Source of the DNA: Varibaculum cambriense | GTDB taxonomy: Bacteria > Actinomycetota > Actinomycetes > Actinomycetales > Actinomycetaceae | Assembly (NCBI RefSeq): GCF_022133705.1 | Contig: NZ_JAKNHJ010000015.1 | Location: forward strand, 1 to 64,000 | Direction: 5' to 3' | DNA length: 64,000 nucleotides | Shown: positions 34,179 to 44,146 of the stretch, piece after piece | Position numbering within the stretch: position 1 is the first letter of the stretch | How the letters are laid out: every line of letters starts with the position of its first letter | The notes under the pieces: model-generated | Told to the model about the DNA's origin: nothing | What the model saw: only the letters and a program-made list of their open reading frames with translations | Databases searched by the model: none | Made by a program: the position numbers and the translations under genes

Positions 34179-36822
34179 CTAAATCGGTAATAGAACTGGA
34201 AGCAGGTACCACCGAAGAGAATAAATCCCGTTTGCACTGTTGAAGTTGAGAAACCTTTTCTTCAATAGTTCCTGTCGCAACCAAGCGATAAACATTGACT
34301 GGGCGCTCTTGCCCGATCCGGTGGGCGCGATCGATTGCTTGCTCTTCCACCGCCGGATTCCACCACGGATCCATCACAAACACATAGTCGGCGGCAGTTA
34401 AAGTAAGCCCCGTGCCACCTGCTCGCAGCGAAATCAAGAATGCTTGTGCGTCTCCCTCGGAAAACTCCTTAACTACCTGGTCGCGTCTCCTAGTAGACCC
34501 ATCCAGATAAACGGTTTTGATTCCCGCCTCCTCCAAAGCTTCTTTAATTAGCTTTAAATAGGACGTGAACTGCGAAAATACTAGGGCTTTATGGCCGGGT
34601 ATTGCTTGCAGCTGTTCCACCAGAGCGCTGGTTTTCGCGCTGGTGATCCCGGCGCGTCCTCCTACTAGCCGCAGGTCTAAGCTGGCTCGCCGCAGCGCCG
34701 TCAATGCCGCCAAAATCGACATTCGATCCCCGGATTGCAGCATGCCGCTAACCTGGTGGCGCGCCTGGGTTTCCAGTTCCCGATAGGCGACGCTATGCCC
34801 CGGTTCTAAATCAACCCGCAACACCTGTTCAATCTTGGGAGGTAAATCTGGCGCTACCTCTGCTTTAGTGCGCCGTAACATATAGGGCGCCACCAGCGAA
34901 CGCACCTGACTCAGCCCGCGCAGCTGCAAGGCGGCAAACTGTTCCCGTGAAAGCAAAGTGCCCGGTTGCGCCAAAGATAAAATCGCATGTAAATCCGCTA
35001 AAGAATTCTCTAGGGGAGTGCCGGTAGCACAAATCGTCCACTCACGGCGCATATCGGCGAGGACGCGCCAAGCTTGGGTGCGCGGATTCTTCACCAGCTG
35101 CGCTTCGTCACAGATAACTCCCTGCCACTGAGGCTCTAAGAAAGCCTCTGCATGGCGGCGCAGCAACCCGTAGGAGGTGACCACTAAATCTGCCCCATTG
35201 AAGCCCTCCTCAATCTCGGTGCCGCTACGCAGCGCCTGCACCTCCATCTCGGGGTAGAAACGCTCTGCCTGCGACTCCCAAACATTAATTACCGAAGTGG
35301 GCGCCACTACCAGCACCGGATTCGAGGTGGGTAAGGATTTAATCGCTGCTAAAATCTGTAGAGTTTTTCCTAGCCCCATTTCATCGGCAAGCACCGCTCC
35401 AGGCCCAATCGTTAGTTGTGCCAGCAGCCAGGAAACGCCTGTGCGTTGATATTCGCGCAGCTTGGCGGTGTGGGGCGCGGCAATTGGCGGCAATTTTAGT
35501 TGGCGTGACTTCCAGGCTTCCAGGCCGCGCACCTGTGCTTGCGTACCTTCCAGGATCTGGGAGAGGTCAATAATCGCCGGGTGAATGCCGCGCCGATTAA
35601 GACCGGCACGCTCACTAAGTAGGCTCAATCGATCCAGCTCTGCTTCGCTCAAGTAAGTATCGCTATCGATTAGCCCACCCCGCTCGCGAATCTGGGCGAT
35701 CTCGGAGGCCGAAAAGTCGCGGTCATCTAAATGTAAACGCACATTCGGGGTGAACCAGCCGTAAGTATTGGGAGCTAAATCCACGATGATTTCGCCACCG
35801 CGTTGCGAAAATGAACGGGGAATCCCGCGGCGGTTAACCTCTAAATCTTGCCCCTCAAAAACGGTTTCTAGCTCATCTAGCAACTGGTTAATGCGGTGAG
35901 CGGGGCAAGAAAGAAAGCTATCGAAGGTGAAAACTCCTTCTTGGCGGCGCAGCCACTTTGTCACCTGGCTTTTCAGCTGCGAAATCTGATCCAGAGGGGC
36001 GCTAGTTTCAATTCTCTCACCCTCGAGTTCGCGCATGGCTCGCAAATAAATCCGGTAAAGATCATCTTCCCGAGAAGTTCCCACTTCCAGCAGGTAGCGA
36101 TATTTTGGGAACTCAAAACTATTATCCAAAGAATAAACCGGGAAACTTTCGCTAAGGCGCGGAAAATCTTGCAACAAGAAATCTGTTAAATCTGCTTGTG
36201 GCACCCGTACCGGTTTCGCCCCCAACACCCGGTTGACCGGCCCGAAACGATCATCCCAGAAGGCGAAATATCCCAGTTCTGCGCTGGCCACCAGTTCTAG
36301 ACCGGCAGCCACGCAGGTAGCGGCGACTGTGCGTCCCGCCGGGTCATTACCAGCAGAAAAATCAATCCCAAAACGCAGCGCCACATCGCCAGGAGCGCAA
36401 ATATCCAGGAAAGGACGCGCCAGAATCGGAGAAAACCGCAGTGGAGTGAGAGGTTCGGTGCCGAGGGCAAATGAAAATCCCGCGCGCGCCAAGGTGCGAA
36501 TAGCGGGGGATACCTGCGCGCCCTCCTCTAAAGATAATCTTTGGGGTGATTTTTCTAATAGCCCCGCCACCTGCCGTAGGCAGCTGAGTTGTGTCCTATC
36601 TAGACCGGCAGAAACTGACTCCCATTTAGTTTGGCAAAGGTCTCGCCAACTGGCGCGATTGCGGGTCCAAGTACCAGAAACATCCCGGCGCAATGGGTGG
36701 AAACTGCCATCCAATTCAATACAAAGTCCCAGGTCGGCACCAGGGGTAACCTTTGGGTGCGGGGAGGTAAACATGGCGGCGATTAGGCGTCGCCATGCCG
36801 GTTCCTGGTCATTATTACTCAC
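34129..36822 (-). CDS. SNF2 family DNA helicase/ATPase
   Basis: A 897-residue protein. The N-terminal 420 residues include a SNF2-associated domain. The C-terminal 470 form the two-lobed SNF2 ATPase: motif I LADEMGLGKT (about 480), motif Ia PTSVI, motif II DEAQ in CDEAQLVKNP, motif III ATGTPLENS, motif V GGTGLTLTAADYV and motif VI QAIDRAHRIGQ. It would move or strip proteins along DNA. The start ATG 36822 follows GGAGG. Its 3' end overlaps the convergent ClbS-like gene. Confidence 0.92.
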   Translation of the reverse strand: MSNNDQEPAWRRLIAAMFTSPHPKVTPGADLGLCIELDGSFHPLRRDVSGTWTRNRASWRDLCQTKWESVSAGLDRTQLSCLRQVAGLLEKSPQRLSLEEGAQVSPAIRTLARAGFSFALGTEPLTPLRFSPILARPFLDICAPGDVALRFGIDFSAGNDPAGRTVAATCVAAGLELVASAELGYFAFWDDRFGPVNRVLGAKPVRVPQADLTDFLLQDFPRLSESFPVYSLDNSFEFPKYRYLLEVGTSREDDLYRIYLRAMRELEGERIETSAPLDQISQLKSQVTKWLRRQEGVFTFDSFLSCPAHRINQLLDELETVFEGQDLEVNRRGIPRSFSQRGGEIIVDLAPNTYGWFTPNVRLHLDDRDFSASEIAQIRERGGLIDSDTYLSEAELDRLSLLSERAGLNRRGIHPAIIDLSQILEGTQAQVRGLEAWKSRQLKLPPIAAPHTAKLREYQRTGVSWLLAQLTIGPGAVLADEMGLGKTLQILAAIKSLPTSNPVLVVAPTSVINVWESQAERFYPEMEVQALRSGTEIEEGFNGADLVVTSYGLLRRHAEAFLEPQWQGVICDEAQLVKNPRTQAWRVLADMRREWTICATGTPLENSLADLHAILSLAQPGTLLSREQFAALQLRGLSQVRSLVAPYMLRRTKAEVAPDLPPKIEQVLRVDLEPGHSVAYRELETQARHQVSGMLQSGDRMSILAALTALRRASLDLRLVGGRAGITSAKTSALVEQLQAIPGHKALVFSQFTSYLKLIKEALEEAGIKTVYLDGSTRRRDQVVKEFSEGDAQAFLISLRAGGTGLTLTAADYVFVMDPWWNPAVEEQAIDRAHRIGQERPVNVYRLVATGTIEEKVSQLQQCKRDLFSSVVPASSSITDLANALLLDSEQSVSSIS

Positions 36823-36877
36823 GCGTTCCTCCTTGGCTCATCCTTTCTACTTTAGCAAGGGCGTTAGACTGGGCTCT

Positions 36878-37642
36878 ATGAAGATTGTGCGATTTCGGAT
36901 CGATGCCCACCCTATTTATGGCGCTTTAGAGGACGGAAGTGAGCGGATTGTTGCCCTCAAAGGTGACCCGCTATTTCAGAAGGCGGAACCTTCTGGGCAG
37001 CTTTACAACTTGGAGGAGGCACGGCTGCTGTCTCCAGTAATTCCCCGCTCGAAGGCAGTTAGCTGCTGCGCGAATCTGGCGGGATCAGCGGCGGGTGTGG
37101 GGCAGTGGCCACAGGTGGGGATCAAACCCAATACGGCGGTGATTGGACCAGATGACCCTATCGCCATTCCTGCTTGGGGAGGCGGCACCGCACGCGCCTT
37201 CGTGGGACTGGCAGCGGTCGCTAAAACTATTTGTAAAAACGTGACCCCCGAGCAGGTGGGGTCGGTGATCGCCGGGTGGACTATCGGGGTAGACTTTGCG
37301 AGCGGCGGCGAAGATATCAGTTTCTCCCAGGCCAGGGCTTGGGATACTTCTGCCGCGATAGGTCCGTGGATTGTAGTTGACCCTGGTTTTAATCCCGATA
37401 ACCTCACCATTAGCGCTAGTGTTTCTGGGCAGGAGGTTGCCTCCGCTAGCAGCGCTGACTTTCCGCTAAAAGCCGCCGAAGCCTTCGCTAAGGTAACTCA
37501 CATGATGACCTTGCTACCCGGGGACCTAGTGATCGTAGGCGGAGTCGAACTTGCCCAGCCCTTAAGTGCTGGTGAACGCCTAAAAAGCGTCATTACCGGG
37601 GTAGGGCAGATGGACAATATGGTGGTTAGTGCCAACCGCTAA
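36878..37642 (+). CDS. Fumarylacetoacetate hydrolase-fold protein with degenerate metal site
   Basis: About 254 residues of the FAH fold, with the family phrases IKPNTAVIGPDDPI, IGPWIVVDP and MTLLPGDLVIVGG. The metal-binding strand that reads H-F-E-G-E-L-A in active relatives is here TARAFVGLA, so both acidic ligands are gone. The C-V-G-K-N-Y region reads CCANLAG. Only Asp in TIGVDF remains of the ligands. The fold is kept but activity as a hydrolase is doubtful. A gene of this family near gltX is usual in actinobacteria. The start at ATG 36878 is downstream of a long open frame antisense to the helicase gene, which was rejected. Confidence 0.8.
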   Translation: MKIVRFRIDAHPIYGALEDGSERIVALKGDPLFQKAEPSGQLYNLEEARLLSPVIPRSKAVSCCANLAGSAAGVGQWPQVGIKPNTAVIGPDDPIAIPAWGGGTARAFVGLAAVAKTICKNVTPEQVGSVIAGWTIGVDFASGGEDISFSQARAWDTSAAIGPWIVVDPGFNPDNLTISASVSGQEVASASSADFPLKAAEAFAKVTHMMTLLPGDLVIVGGVELAQPLSAGERLKSVITGVGQMDNMVVSANR

Positions 37643-37672
37643 ACCGTTAACTTCGCAGAGCCTAGCGCGAGA

Positions 37673-38857
37673 CTAATCATTTTCTGCTTCTCGCAGCGCG
37701 CTAGCTAGCCGCCGGGTCATCTCCAGGAACAGGTAGCGAGGAGTCGCGGCGTTAAGTCGCAGCAAACCGGGGTAGCCACTCCCCAGGATCTCGCCCCCAT
37801 TTACCCCCACTCGCGCTTTCTCCTCCGCGATTTTAACCGGGTTATCGCAATAGCTACTCGCGTCCCACAGTGACAGATAGGTTCCTTCTACTTCCGGTAT
37901 GTTAAGCCGGGGCGCAATCTGCAAAGCTAAATCACGAGAGCGGGCGAGATTTTCGCGAATATAGCTCTTAATTTCTTGTAGCCAAGCGCCGCCCTCCTGA
38001 TAGGCAGCGCGAGCCGCTAGTGCTCCCAAAGGAGTCGCTCCCATCGCTAGCTGGGTAGTTACTCCGGCATCTTCAAATTGATCACGTAGCGGCGAAGGCA
38101 GCAAAATCATTTGCGCGCAATGGAGTCCCGCCAAATTCCATCCCTTAGAAGCCGCATGGGCAGTAACCGTAATCTGGGAAAAATCAGGATCTAGACTGGC
38201 GAAAGGGATATGGCGAGCCTTATCGGTTAGCACCAAGGGAGCATGGATTTCATCTGCAAACACCGTTACTTGATGGGCAAGTGCCAGCTGCCCTACTTTT
38301 CTCAGCTCGGCTTCGCTGAGGACTCTCCCGGTAGGGTTCCAGGGGTTGCAAAGCACTAATAGCTTAGCTTTTTCCTGACTAAGCGCTTGTTCGAGCGCCG
38401 CAAAATCAAGCTCCCAACGTCCCTGGTTATAGCGACTTTTTACCTCGATTAGTTCCCTTCCTGCCTGGGTGGGGATAGTTAAAAACGGCATATAGGCCGG
38501 GGTGGGAACCACCACCGCTTCCCCGGGGTTAGTCATCAGTTGGATTTGAGCACGCAGAATTGAAAGTACATCGGAGGAAATAAACACATCCTCGGCGCTA
38601 ACCTGCCACCCATAGGATGCAGCGAGGAAACGCCCGGTCTCTCGTTGGAGATCATTGGCCAGTCGCGGCGGCATATAGCCAAAGAAACCATCCTCGATCG
38701 CCCGGTGGAGGCAACGTTCAACCGCAGGAGCGGTTCCAAAATCCATTTCCGCAACCCAGGCTCCCCATAAAGGCTCACCCTCGAAGGTCTTTCCCGTCCA
38801 TTTTAAAGATCCTCTACGGCGTAGTTCTTGCAGGGATAAGCGGTCAAAATCTTGCAT
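37673..38857 (-). CDS. MalY/PatB family PLP-dependent aminotransferase/lyase
   Basis: A 394-residue class I fold enzyme. The opening GSLKWTGKT...LWGAWVAEMDF is typical of MalY/PatB (cystathionine beta-lyase-like). The PLP site is visible in FADEIHAPLVL and in TAHAASKGWNLAG with the Schiff-base Lys. The C-terminal domain ends with RLNAATPRYL. Members cleave cystathionine or other beta-carbon-sulfur substrates. The N-terminal M is at 38857; it is convergent with the FAH gene. Confidence 0.85.
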   Translation of the reverse strand: MQDFDRLSLQELRRRGSLKWTGKTFEGEPLWGAWVAEMDFGTAPAVERCLHRAIEDGFFGYMPPRLANDLQRETGRFLAASYGWQVSAEDVFISSDVLSILRAQIQLMTNPGEAVVVPTPAYMPFLTIPTQAGRELIEVKSRYNQGRWELDFAALEQALSQEKAKLLVLCNPWNPTGRVLSEAELRKVGQLALAHQVTVFADEIHAPLVLTDKARHIPFASLDPDFSQITVTAHAASKGWNLAGLHCAQMILLPSPLRDQFEDAGVTTQLAMGATPLGALAARAAYQEGGAWLQEIKSYIRENLARSRDLALQIAPRLNIPEVEGTYLSLWDASSYCDNPVKIAEEKARVGVNGGEILGSGYPGLLRLNAATPRYLFLEMTRRLASALREAEND

Positions 38858-39030
38858 GTATCCACCCTACGCCTCCCCATGCACTCCGGGGTGGTGGTAG
38901 AAGAGTTGGGCGGCCGAAAATGAATCGGAAGTTCGTAGCCCGTTCCGCTAATCACCCAGGTTCGAGAATCGGGCGGGGCGCGAAGTAGAATCGAGGGGAA
39001 CTAATGATTTTACGCAAGGAGATTTTAGGT

Positions 39031-40563
39031 ATGAATCCGGATTCCACTTCCCCTATTCGGGTGCGGTTTTGCCCTTCACCCACTGGTACCCCGCATGTGG
39101 GAATGGTGCGTACCTGCCTATTTAACTGGGCATACGCGCGCCACACCGGGGGAACTTTCGTTTTCCGGATCGAGGACACCGATGCTAAACGCGACTCGGA
39201 AGAATCCTTTCAGCAAATCCTAGAGTCGCTGCGCTGGTTGGGGCTAGATTGGGACGAGGGCGTGGATAAGGGCGGCCCCTACGGCCCCTACCGGCAAAGC
39301 GAACGGATGGATATCTATAAAGAGGTAGCGGATAAGCTGCTTGCCGGGGGATATGCTTACGAATCCTATTCCACCCCCGAGGAAATCGCGGCGCGCCATA
39401 AAGCTGCCGGGCGCAATCCCCACCTGGGCTATGACGGATATGACCGCAACCTGACGGAAGAACAGATCGCTGCTTTCCGTGCGGAAGGACGCCAGCCGGT
39501 TTTGCGTATGCGGATGCCCGATGAAGATATTACTTTCCATGACCTGGTGCGCGGAGACATCACGTTCCAGGCCGGTTCAGTTCCGGACTATGTGATTGTG
39601 CGCGGCGGCGGCGACCCCCTCTACACCCTGGTAAACCCGGTAGATGACGCCTTGATGCATATTACGCATGTGCTGCGCGGGGAAGACCTGCTCTCCTCCA
39701 CTCCGCGCCAAATCGTGCTTTACCGCGCCCTCATCGAGTTGGGAATCGCCGATTGCGTCCCCGAGTTCGCGCACCTGCCTTATGTAATGGGGGAGGGCAA
39801 CAAGAAACTATCCAAGCGGGATCCGGAATCTAACCTGCTTTTGCACCGGGAAAACGGGATGATCCCCGAAGGGCTGGTCAACTATTTAGCGCTCTTAGGG
39901 TGGGCTCTATCTGCTGATCGGGATGTTTTCAGCAAAGAAGAAATGATCGCGGCCTTCGATATCGAGGACGTCAACCCCAATCCGGCGCGTTTTGACTCCA
40001 AGAAGGCCTTAGCAATTAACGCCGACCATATTCGGATGTTAGAAACCAGTGATTTTACTGAACGGATCGTTCCCTACCTGCACGCCGGCGAATTCCTAAG
40101 CGCCGATAACCTGACCGATTTAACGGAGAAAGAAAAACAGCTTTTAGAGGCTGCCGCTCCGCTTGCCCAAAGCCGGATGCAGGTACTTTCTCAAGCTAAG
40201 AGTCTGCTGGGATTCCTTTTTATTGCCGATGACCAAGTGGAATATCAAGAAAAACCGCTGCGCAAACTCAAAGATAATGCTCCGCAGGTGCTAGCGGCCG
40301 CGGCTAAAGTAATAGCAGACCTGCCAGAAGGGAAAGTAGGGCAGACTGGCACCATTGGTGATCCCGAGGCCGTTAAAGCCGCTATGAGCCAGGTAATGGT
40401 CGAAGAAATGGGGCTCAAACCACGCGTTGCCTTCCAGCCGCTGTTTATGGCGATTACCGGCTCTAACGTGTCGATCCCGGTGTTTGACTCCATTGGAATC
40501 CTAGGGAAAGAGGCCACCATAAAACGCCTGCATAAACTACAAAACCATCTGGAACAGGAATAA
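39031..40563 (+). CDS. gltX: Glutamate-tRNA ligase
   Basis: About 510 residues of class I aminoacyl-tRNA synthetase. The HIGH-type signature is [10 protein letters not shown] near the N-terminus and the KMSKS-type loop is [13 protein letters not shown] (about 255). It attaches glutamate to tRNA-Glu (and often tRNA-Gln) in the cytoplasm. ATG 39031 follows AAGGAG at nine bases; ATG 39004 is a less likely start. tRNA-Gln and tRNA-Glu lie directly downstream. Confidence 0.95.
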   Translation: MNPDSTSPIRVRFCPSPTGTPHVGMVRTCLFNWAYARHTGGTFVFRIEDTDAKRDSEESFQQILESLRWLGLDWDEGVDKGGPYGPYRQSERMDIYKEVADKLLAGGYAYESYSTPEEIAARHKAAGRNPHLGYDGYDRNLTEEQIAAFRAEGRQPVLRMRMPDEDITFHDLVRGDITFQAGSVPDYVIVRGGGDPLYTLVNPVDDALMHITHVLRGEDLLSSTPRQIVLYRALIELGIADCVPEFAHLPYVMGEGNKKLSKRDPESNLLLHRENGMIPEGLVNYLALLGWALSADRDVFSKEEMIAAFDIEDVNPNPARFDSKKALAINADHIRMLETSDFTERIVPYLHAGEFLSADNLTDLTEKEKQLLEAAAPLAQSRMQVLSQAKSLLGFLFIADDQVEYQEKPLRKLKDNAPQVLAAAAKVIADLPEGKVGQTGTIGDPEAVKAAMSQVMVEEMGLKPRVAFQPLFMAITGSNVSIPVFDSIGILGKEATIKRLHKLQNHLEQE

Positions 40564-40664
40564 CGTCAGGTGATTAGTCACACAAGGAAATTATTTGAAG
40601 CAGCCTAAGTGCCTGCGTTAGAGTAGATGACTGCAGCCCGGCGCAAGCCGAGGTTTGCAGCCCT

Positions 40665-40736
40665 TGGGGTATGGTGTAATCGGTAACACAGCTGATTCTG
40701 GTTCAGCCATTCTAGGTTCAAGTCCTGGTACCCCAG
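40665..40736 (+). tRNA. tRNA-Gln (CTG)
   Basis: Acceptor TGGGGTA/TACCCCA with discriminator G, anticodon stem GCTGA/TCAGC and loop TTCTGGT giving CTG, T arm GGTTCAAGTCC. CCA is not encoded. It is 33 nt before tRNA-Glu. Confidence 0.95.
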
Positions 40737-40768
40737 CAAAAATGGGAACCTGTTGGTTCTTGTTTCTG

Positions 40769-40844
40769 GCCCCCATAGTCTAGAGGCCTAGGACACCGCC
40801 CTCTCACGGCGTAGACACGGGTTCGAATCCCGTTGGGGGTACCA
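40769..40844 (+). tRNA. tRNA-Glu (CTC)
   Basis: Acceptor GCCCCCA/TGGGGGT, D arm with CTAGAGGCCTAGG, anticodon loop CTCTCAC giving CTC, T arm GGTTCGAATCC. Encoded CCA at 40842-40844. The outermost anticodon stem pair reads C-T. Confidence 0.95.
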
Positions 40845-40939
40845 CCGGCACTTTCACTATTTTAACTTTTATTTACTTTGAAAGTCATAACCTTGTTAGT
40901 CCCAAAGTTGAAACTTTCGTCAATGCTAAAGTGATAGTC

Positions 40940-42244
40940 ATGTCTGGAAAAATTGTTGCCACTCGCGGAATGCGAGACTTTTTACCCACCGAAAAAACTT
41001 GGCGTGAACGCGTGCTTAGCGTTTTGCGTGATACCCATACTTCCCTGGGGTTCATGGAAATAGAAACCCCCGCCCTAGAGCCGATCGAGCGGTTGCAATC
41101 TGGGCAAGGTGGGGAAAACGAAAAAATGATTTTCCAAGTGATGCGGCGCGGTCTGGATCCACAAGCCGGCATCCTGCCCGCCGAGGCCGTAGACCTGGGG
41201 CTGCGCTATGACTTGACTCTTCCGCTAACTCGCTATTTTGCCAGTCACCAGGCGGAGCTACCGAATGTGTTCCGTGCCTTCCAGACCGGTCCAGTCTGGC
41301 GTGCCGAGCGTCCGCAAAAGGGGCGTTTCCGCCAGTTTAACCAAGTAGATATCGATATTCTGGGGGAAGCTTCTTTCAGTGCGGAGGTGGAAATCTTAGC
41401 GACCGCTTGGAGCGCTGTCACCAAACTGGGACTAGACAAAGACTCTACCGTGTTGATTAATGATCGTCGTTTCTTGCGTGACCTGATGAGCGCTGCCGGT
41501 ATTGATGGCGATAAACACGATAGTGCCTTTATCACCCTGGATAAACTGGAAAAAATCGGTCAAGAGGCAGTGATTAAAGAACTGGTTACTCATCAGATTG
41601 CTAGTGAGAGTCAAGCTGAATCTTTGGTGGAAGCGGTAGTTAGTATTTCCGCTGTAGTACTGGAAGCAGATATGAAAACTTTGGAAATATCTGCTTTACA
41701 AACCGAGCTACCTATATATGACCTGGGAGAAATCGCTGCTCAGGTTGGTGATATCTGCCCCGATATTAAAATCAAGTTCACCCCCACTTTGGTGCGGGGC
41801 ATGGGGTATTACACCGGCCCGATTTTCGAGGTTTCCCACACTGCCTCCGGCTCCTCTATTTGTGGAGGCGGACGCTATGACGGGGTAGTAGGACGCTGGC
41901 TCGGGCGAGATGTTCCGGCCGTAGGCTTCAGCTTCGGGTTTGAACGGATTGTGGATCTAGTATCCCTGCCTGAGCAGGGACAACAGCTAAAGGTAGCGCT
42001 GGCCTATCAAAAACCCCATGAAGCCCTCGCGGCTTTGCATCTGCGCGAAGGACTGCTATCAGCCGGAGCCAGTAATGCTGGCCTACTGAAAGCCCCCCGT
42101 AAAATGTCGGCTGGCTTCTTCGAGCAAGCAGCCTCCCTCGGCTATAACCGGGTGTTGCTGCCTAGCCGCTACTTAGAGGCAGCCGAGCAGGGTAACCCGG
42201 ACTTTGCGGCTTTACTGGAGCAGGCACGCGTCCTCGAAAACTAG
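40940..42244 (+). CDS. hisS: Histidine-tRNA ligase
   Basis: About 434 residues of class II synthetase. The start reads TRGMRDFLP as in HisRS. Motif 2 is FRAFQTGPVWRAERPQKGRFRQFNQVDID (quoted in part as RPQKGRFRQFNQVD), and the histidine-specific strand LVRGMGYYTGPIFE and motif 3 GFSFGFERI are present. It charges tRNA-His in the cytoplasm. GTG 40931 and ATG 40940 are both possible; no strong RBS is seen. It follows the tRNA-Gln/Glu pair. Confidence 0.93.
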   Translation: MSGKIVATRGMRDFLPTEKTWRERVLSVLRDTHTSLGFMEIETPALEPIERLQSGQGGENEKMIFQVMRRGLDPQAGILPAEAVDLGLRYDLTLPLTRYFASHQAELPNVFRAFQTGPVWRAERPQKGRFRQFNQVDIDILGEASFSAEVEILATAWSAVTKLGLDKDSTVLINDRRFLRDLMSAAGIDGDKHDSAFITLDKLEKIGQEAVIKELVTHQIASESQAESLVEAVVSISAVVLEADMKTLEISALQTELPIYDLGEIAAQVGDICPDIKIKFTPTLVRGMGYYTGPIFEVSHTASGSSICGGGRYDGVVGRWLGRDVPAVGFSFGFERIVDLVSLPEQGQQLKVALAYQKPHEALAALHLREGLLSAGASNAGLLKAPRKMSAGFFEQAASLGYNRVLLPSRYLEAAEQGNPDFAALLEQARVLEN

Positions 42245-42390
42245 AGGCGAGGGCGCGAAACTGTCCCAAGTACCCGGGAACTGCTTTTGGGGTATCGGGG
42301 ATACTGTAGTCACCCTGCGCGGTAAGTCACTGGGGAATTGGATCTGCTAATCATTTGTATTAGCAAGCTCGGTTGGCGAGAGCTAATGGT

Positions 42391-43764
42391 TTAGCTTTGA
42401 ATCTTTCCGGCAGCTCTTAAATGCCGTACCCGAATTTGCAGAGCGATAGCGGCCAGGATCACTGAAGCGAAGGTTCCCATTAGTACCCCGAGGGAGCCAG
42501 CTTGAGTAAGCTCTGCGTCCCCTCTAAAGGCCAGGTGGGAGATTAACAGCGCTACTGTGAAGCCGATACCAGCGGTTATCGAAACCGGAAGCACATCGCG
42601 CAGCCCTACGCCCTCGCCTAGAGTCAGGGGAGTTACCTTGGTAAATAATGCTACGGAACCAAAGATTCCCAGCACTTTTCCGAGCGGCATCGCCAGCATT
42701 ACTGAAAGCGCGATCGGATGAGTAATCACGTTGAGGGGGCCGCCGGCCACGTCCACCACGTTCACCCCGGCAGCGAAGAAAGCGAAGATCGGCACCGCCA
42801 GTCCCGCGCTGAAGGGGTTAACGGCTTCAGTTAAACGTTCAGTTTCTGGTTCGGTCTCGCCGGGGAGTTGTTTGGCAGGAACCGTCATTCCTAGCAGCAC
42901 CCCAGAGATTGTGGCGTGCACTCCCGAATCAAACATGAAATACCAGGTCACTATCCCTAGGGGGACTAGAATCCACCAGCGTCCCCAGCGTTTTTGGGCG
43001 AGGAAACCGAAAATCGCGGCGCAGACAATAGCCAGCAGTAGGGAAATAAATTTCATTCCCGTGGCATAGAAGATGGCGATCACCAAAATCCCGCCCAGGT
43101 CATCGGCGACTGCCAGGGTTAGCAGGAAGGTGCGGGCAGCTTGCGGCAGGCCGCGTCCAAAGATCTGCAAAATTGCCACTGCGAAAGCAATATCAGTAGC
43201 GGTGGGAATCGCCCAGCCGTGCCAAGCATTATCGCCAGAAATGGCGGTTCCGATTAGATATACACAGGCTGGGCCAATCATCCCGAATATCGCAGCAATA
43301 ATCGGCATAGCGGCAACTTTAATGTTATGAAGTGACCCCACTGCAAACTCTTGTTTGAGTTCTAGTCCCACGGTGAAGAAAAACAGGGTCAAGATCCCGT
43401 CCTGTGCCCATTCATGCACCGATAGGTGTAACCCTAAGGAGCGCGGACCAAACTCGAAGTTAGAAAGCGCCATATATCCTTCCCGCACCGGAGAAGGGGC
43501 GTTTGCTAAAACTAGTGCCAAGATAGCGGCCGAGACCAAAATCATACCGGCCACAATGTCATTTGCTAACACCCGCTTAATGGAGGTAGCGACCCCATGG
43601 GGAGCAGCATCGCTGTAATCTTTGGGGGAAGGAGCCGCTAAATCCTGGTAGTCAGGGGGGCTAACCAGTTCTTCCACCTCTTTTTCTAGCGGGAAATAAT
43701 GAACATCCCGCCCTCCTGGTGTCTTTGCTAATCCTTTGTTTTCGTCTCCATGTTTTTCTCGCAT
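42391..43764 (-). CDS. nhaA: Na+/H+ antiporter NhaA
   Basis: The 457 residues include an extra N-terminal leader of about 55 residues and then the NhaA core of 12 helices. The ion-binding aspartates lie in LAVADDLGGILVIAIFY, and PTATDIAFAVAIL holds the conserved Asp. TLFFFTVGLELKQEF is the helix-2/3 signature. NhaA exports sodium in exchange for protons at the cytoplasmic membrane. The family normally starts near the region after residue 60, so the leader is unusual but the frame is continuous. Confidence 0.92.
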   Translation of the reverse strand: MREKHGDENKGLAKTPGGRDVHYFPLEKEVEELVSPPDYQDLAAPSPKDYSDAAPHGVATSIKRVLANDIVAGMILVSAAILALVLANAPSPVREGYMALSNFEFGPRSLGLHLSVHEWAQDGILTLFFFTVGLELKQEFAVGSLHNIKVAAMPIIAAIFGMIGPACVYLIGTAISGDNAWHGWAIPTATDIAFAVAILQIFGRGLPQAARTFLLTLAVADDLGGILVIAIFYATGMKFISLLLAIVCAAIFGFLAQKRWGRWWILVPLGIVTWYFMFDSGVHATISGVLLGMTVPAKQLPGETEPETERLTEAVNPFSAGLAVPIFAFFAAGVNVVDVAGGPLNVITHPIALSVMLAMPLGKVLGIFGSVALFTKVTPLTLGEGVGLRDVLPVSITAGIGFTVALLISHLAFRGDAELTQAGSLGVLMGTFASVILAAIALQIRVRHLRAAGKIQS

Positions 43765-43915
43765 GGCACCATGCTAGCGGTTATTCATTTCGACAATCAG
43801 GAATGCCTGAGGTTTAATATGGAGTGACGCTTTACAAAAGGCTTTCGCTTTTGGTAAAACAAAACTTGGCCGGTGCGCACTAGCGCAGGCAGGGAAGAAT
43901 AAATTCCCTGGTAAA

Positions 43916-43989
43916 GCCCCCGTAGCCCAATCGGTAGAGGCAGCTGACTTAAAATCAGTCCAGTGTCGGTTCGAGTCCGACCGGGGGTA
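43916..43989 (+). tRNA. tRNA-Leu (TAA), with a short variable loop
   Basis: The 74-nt cloverleaf has acceptor GCCCCCG/CGGGGGT (closing G-T) with discriminator A, D stem GCC/GGC, anticodon stem GCTGA/TCAGT with loop CTTAAAA (anticodon TAA), a 5-nt variable loop CCAGT and T stem GTCGG/CCGAC. The anticodon is that of Leu (TTA codon). Leu tRNAs normally have a long variable arm, which is absent here. I am sure of the fold; the amino acid follows from the anticodon. Confidence 0.8.
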
Positions 43990-44146
43990 CAACTCATTAT
44001 TCTTACCGGACTCATCCAGAAAGTTTTAAGAAACATTAACTAATAATTTGATTAGTGGCCATACTTCCACCTGTGAAAAGTTTCAGGGTGCAACTGCAGA
44101 AGTTGCAAAAAGGGAGTGGCTGGTAACGGAATAAGGAGAGATCTAG

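Noticed and set aside
36233-36877. Long open frame upstream of the FAH gene
   Set aside because: It runs antisense to the SNF2 helicase gene and has no ribosome site or family. The FAH protein clearly starts at ATG 36878.
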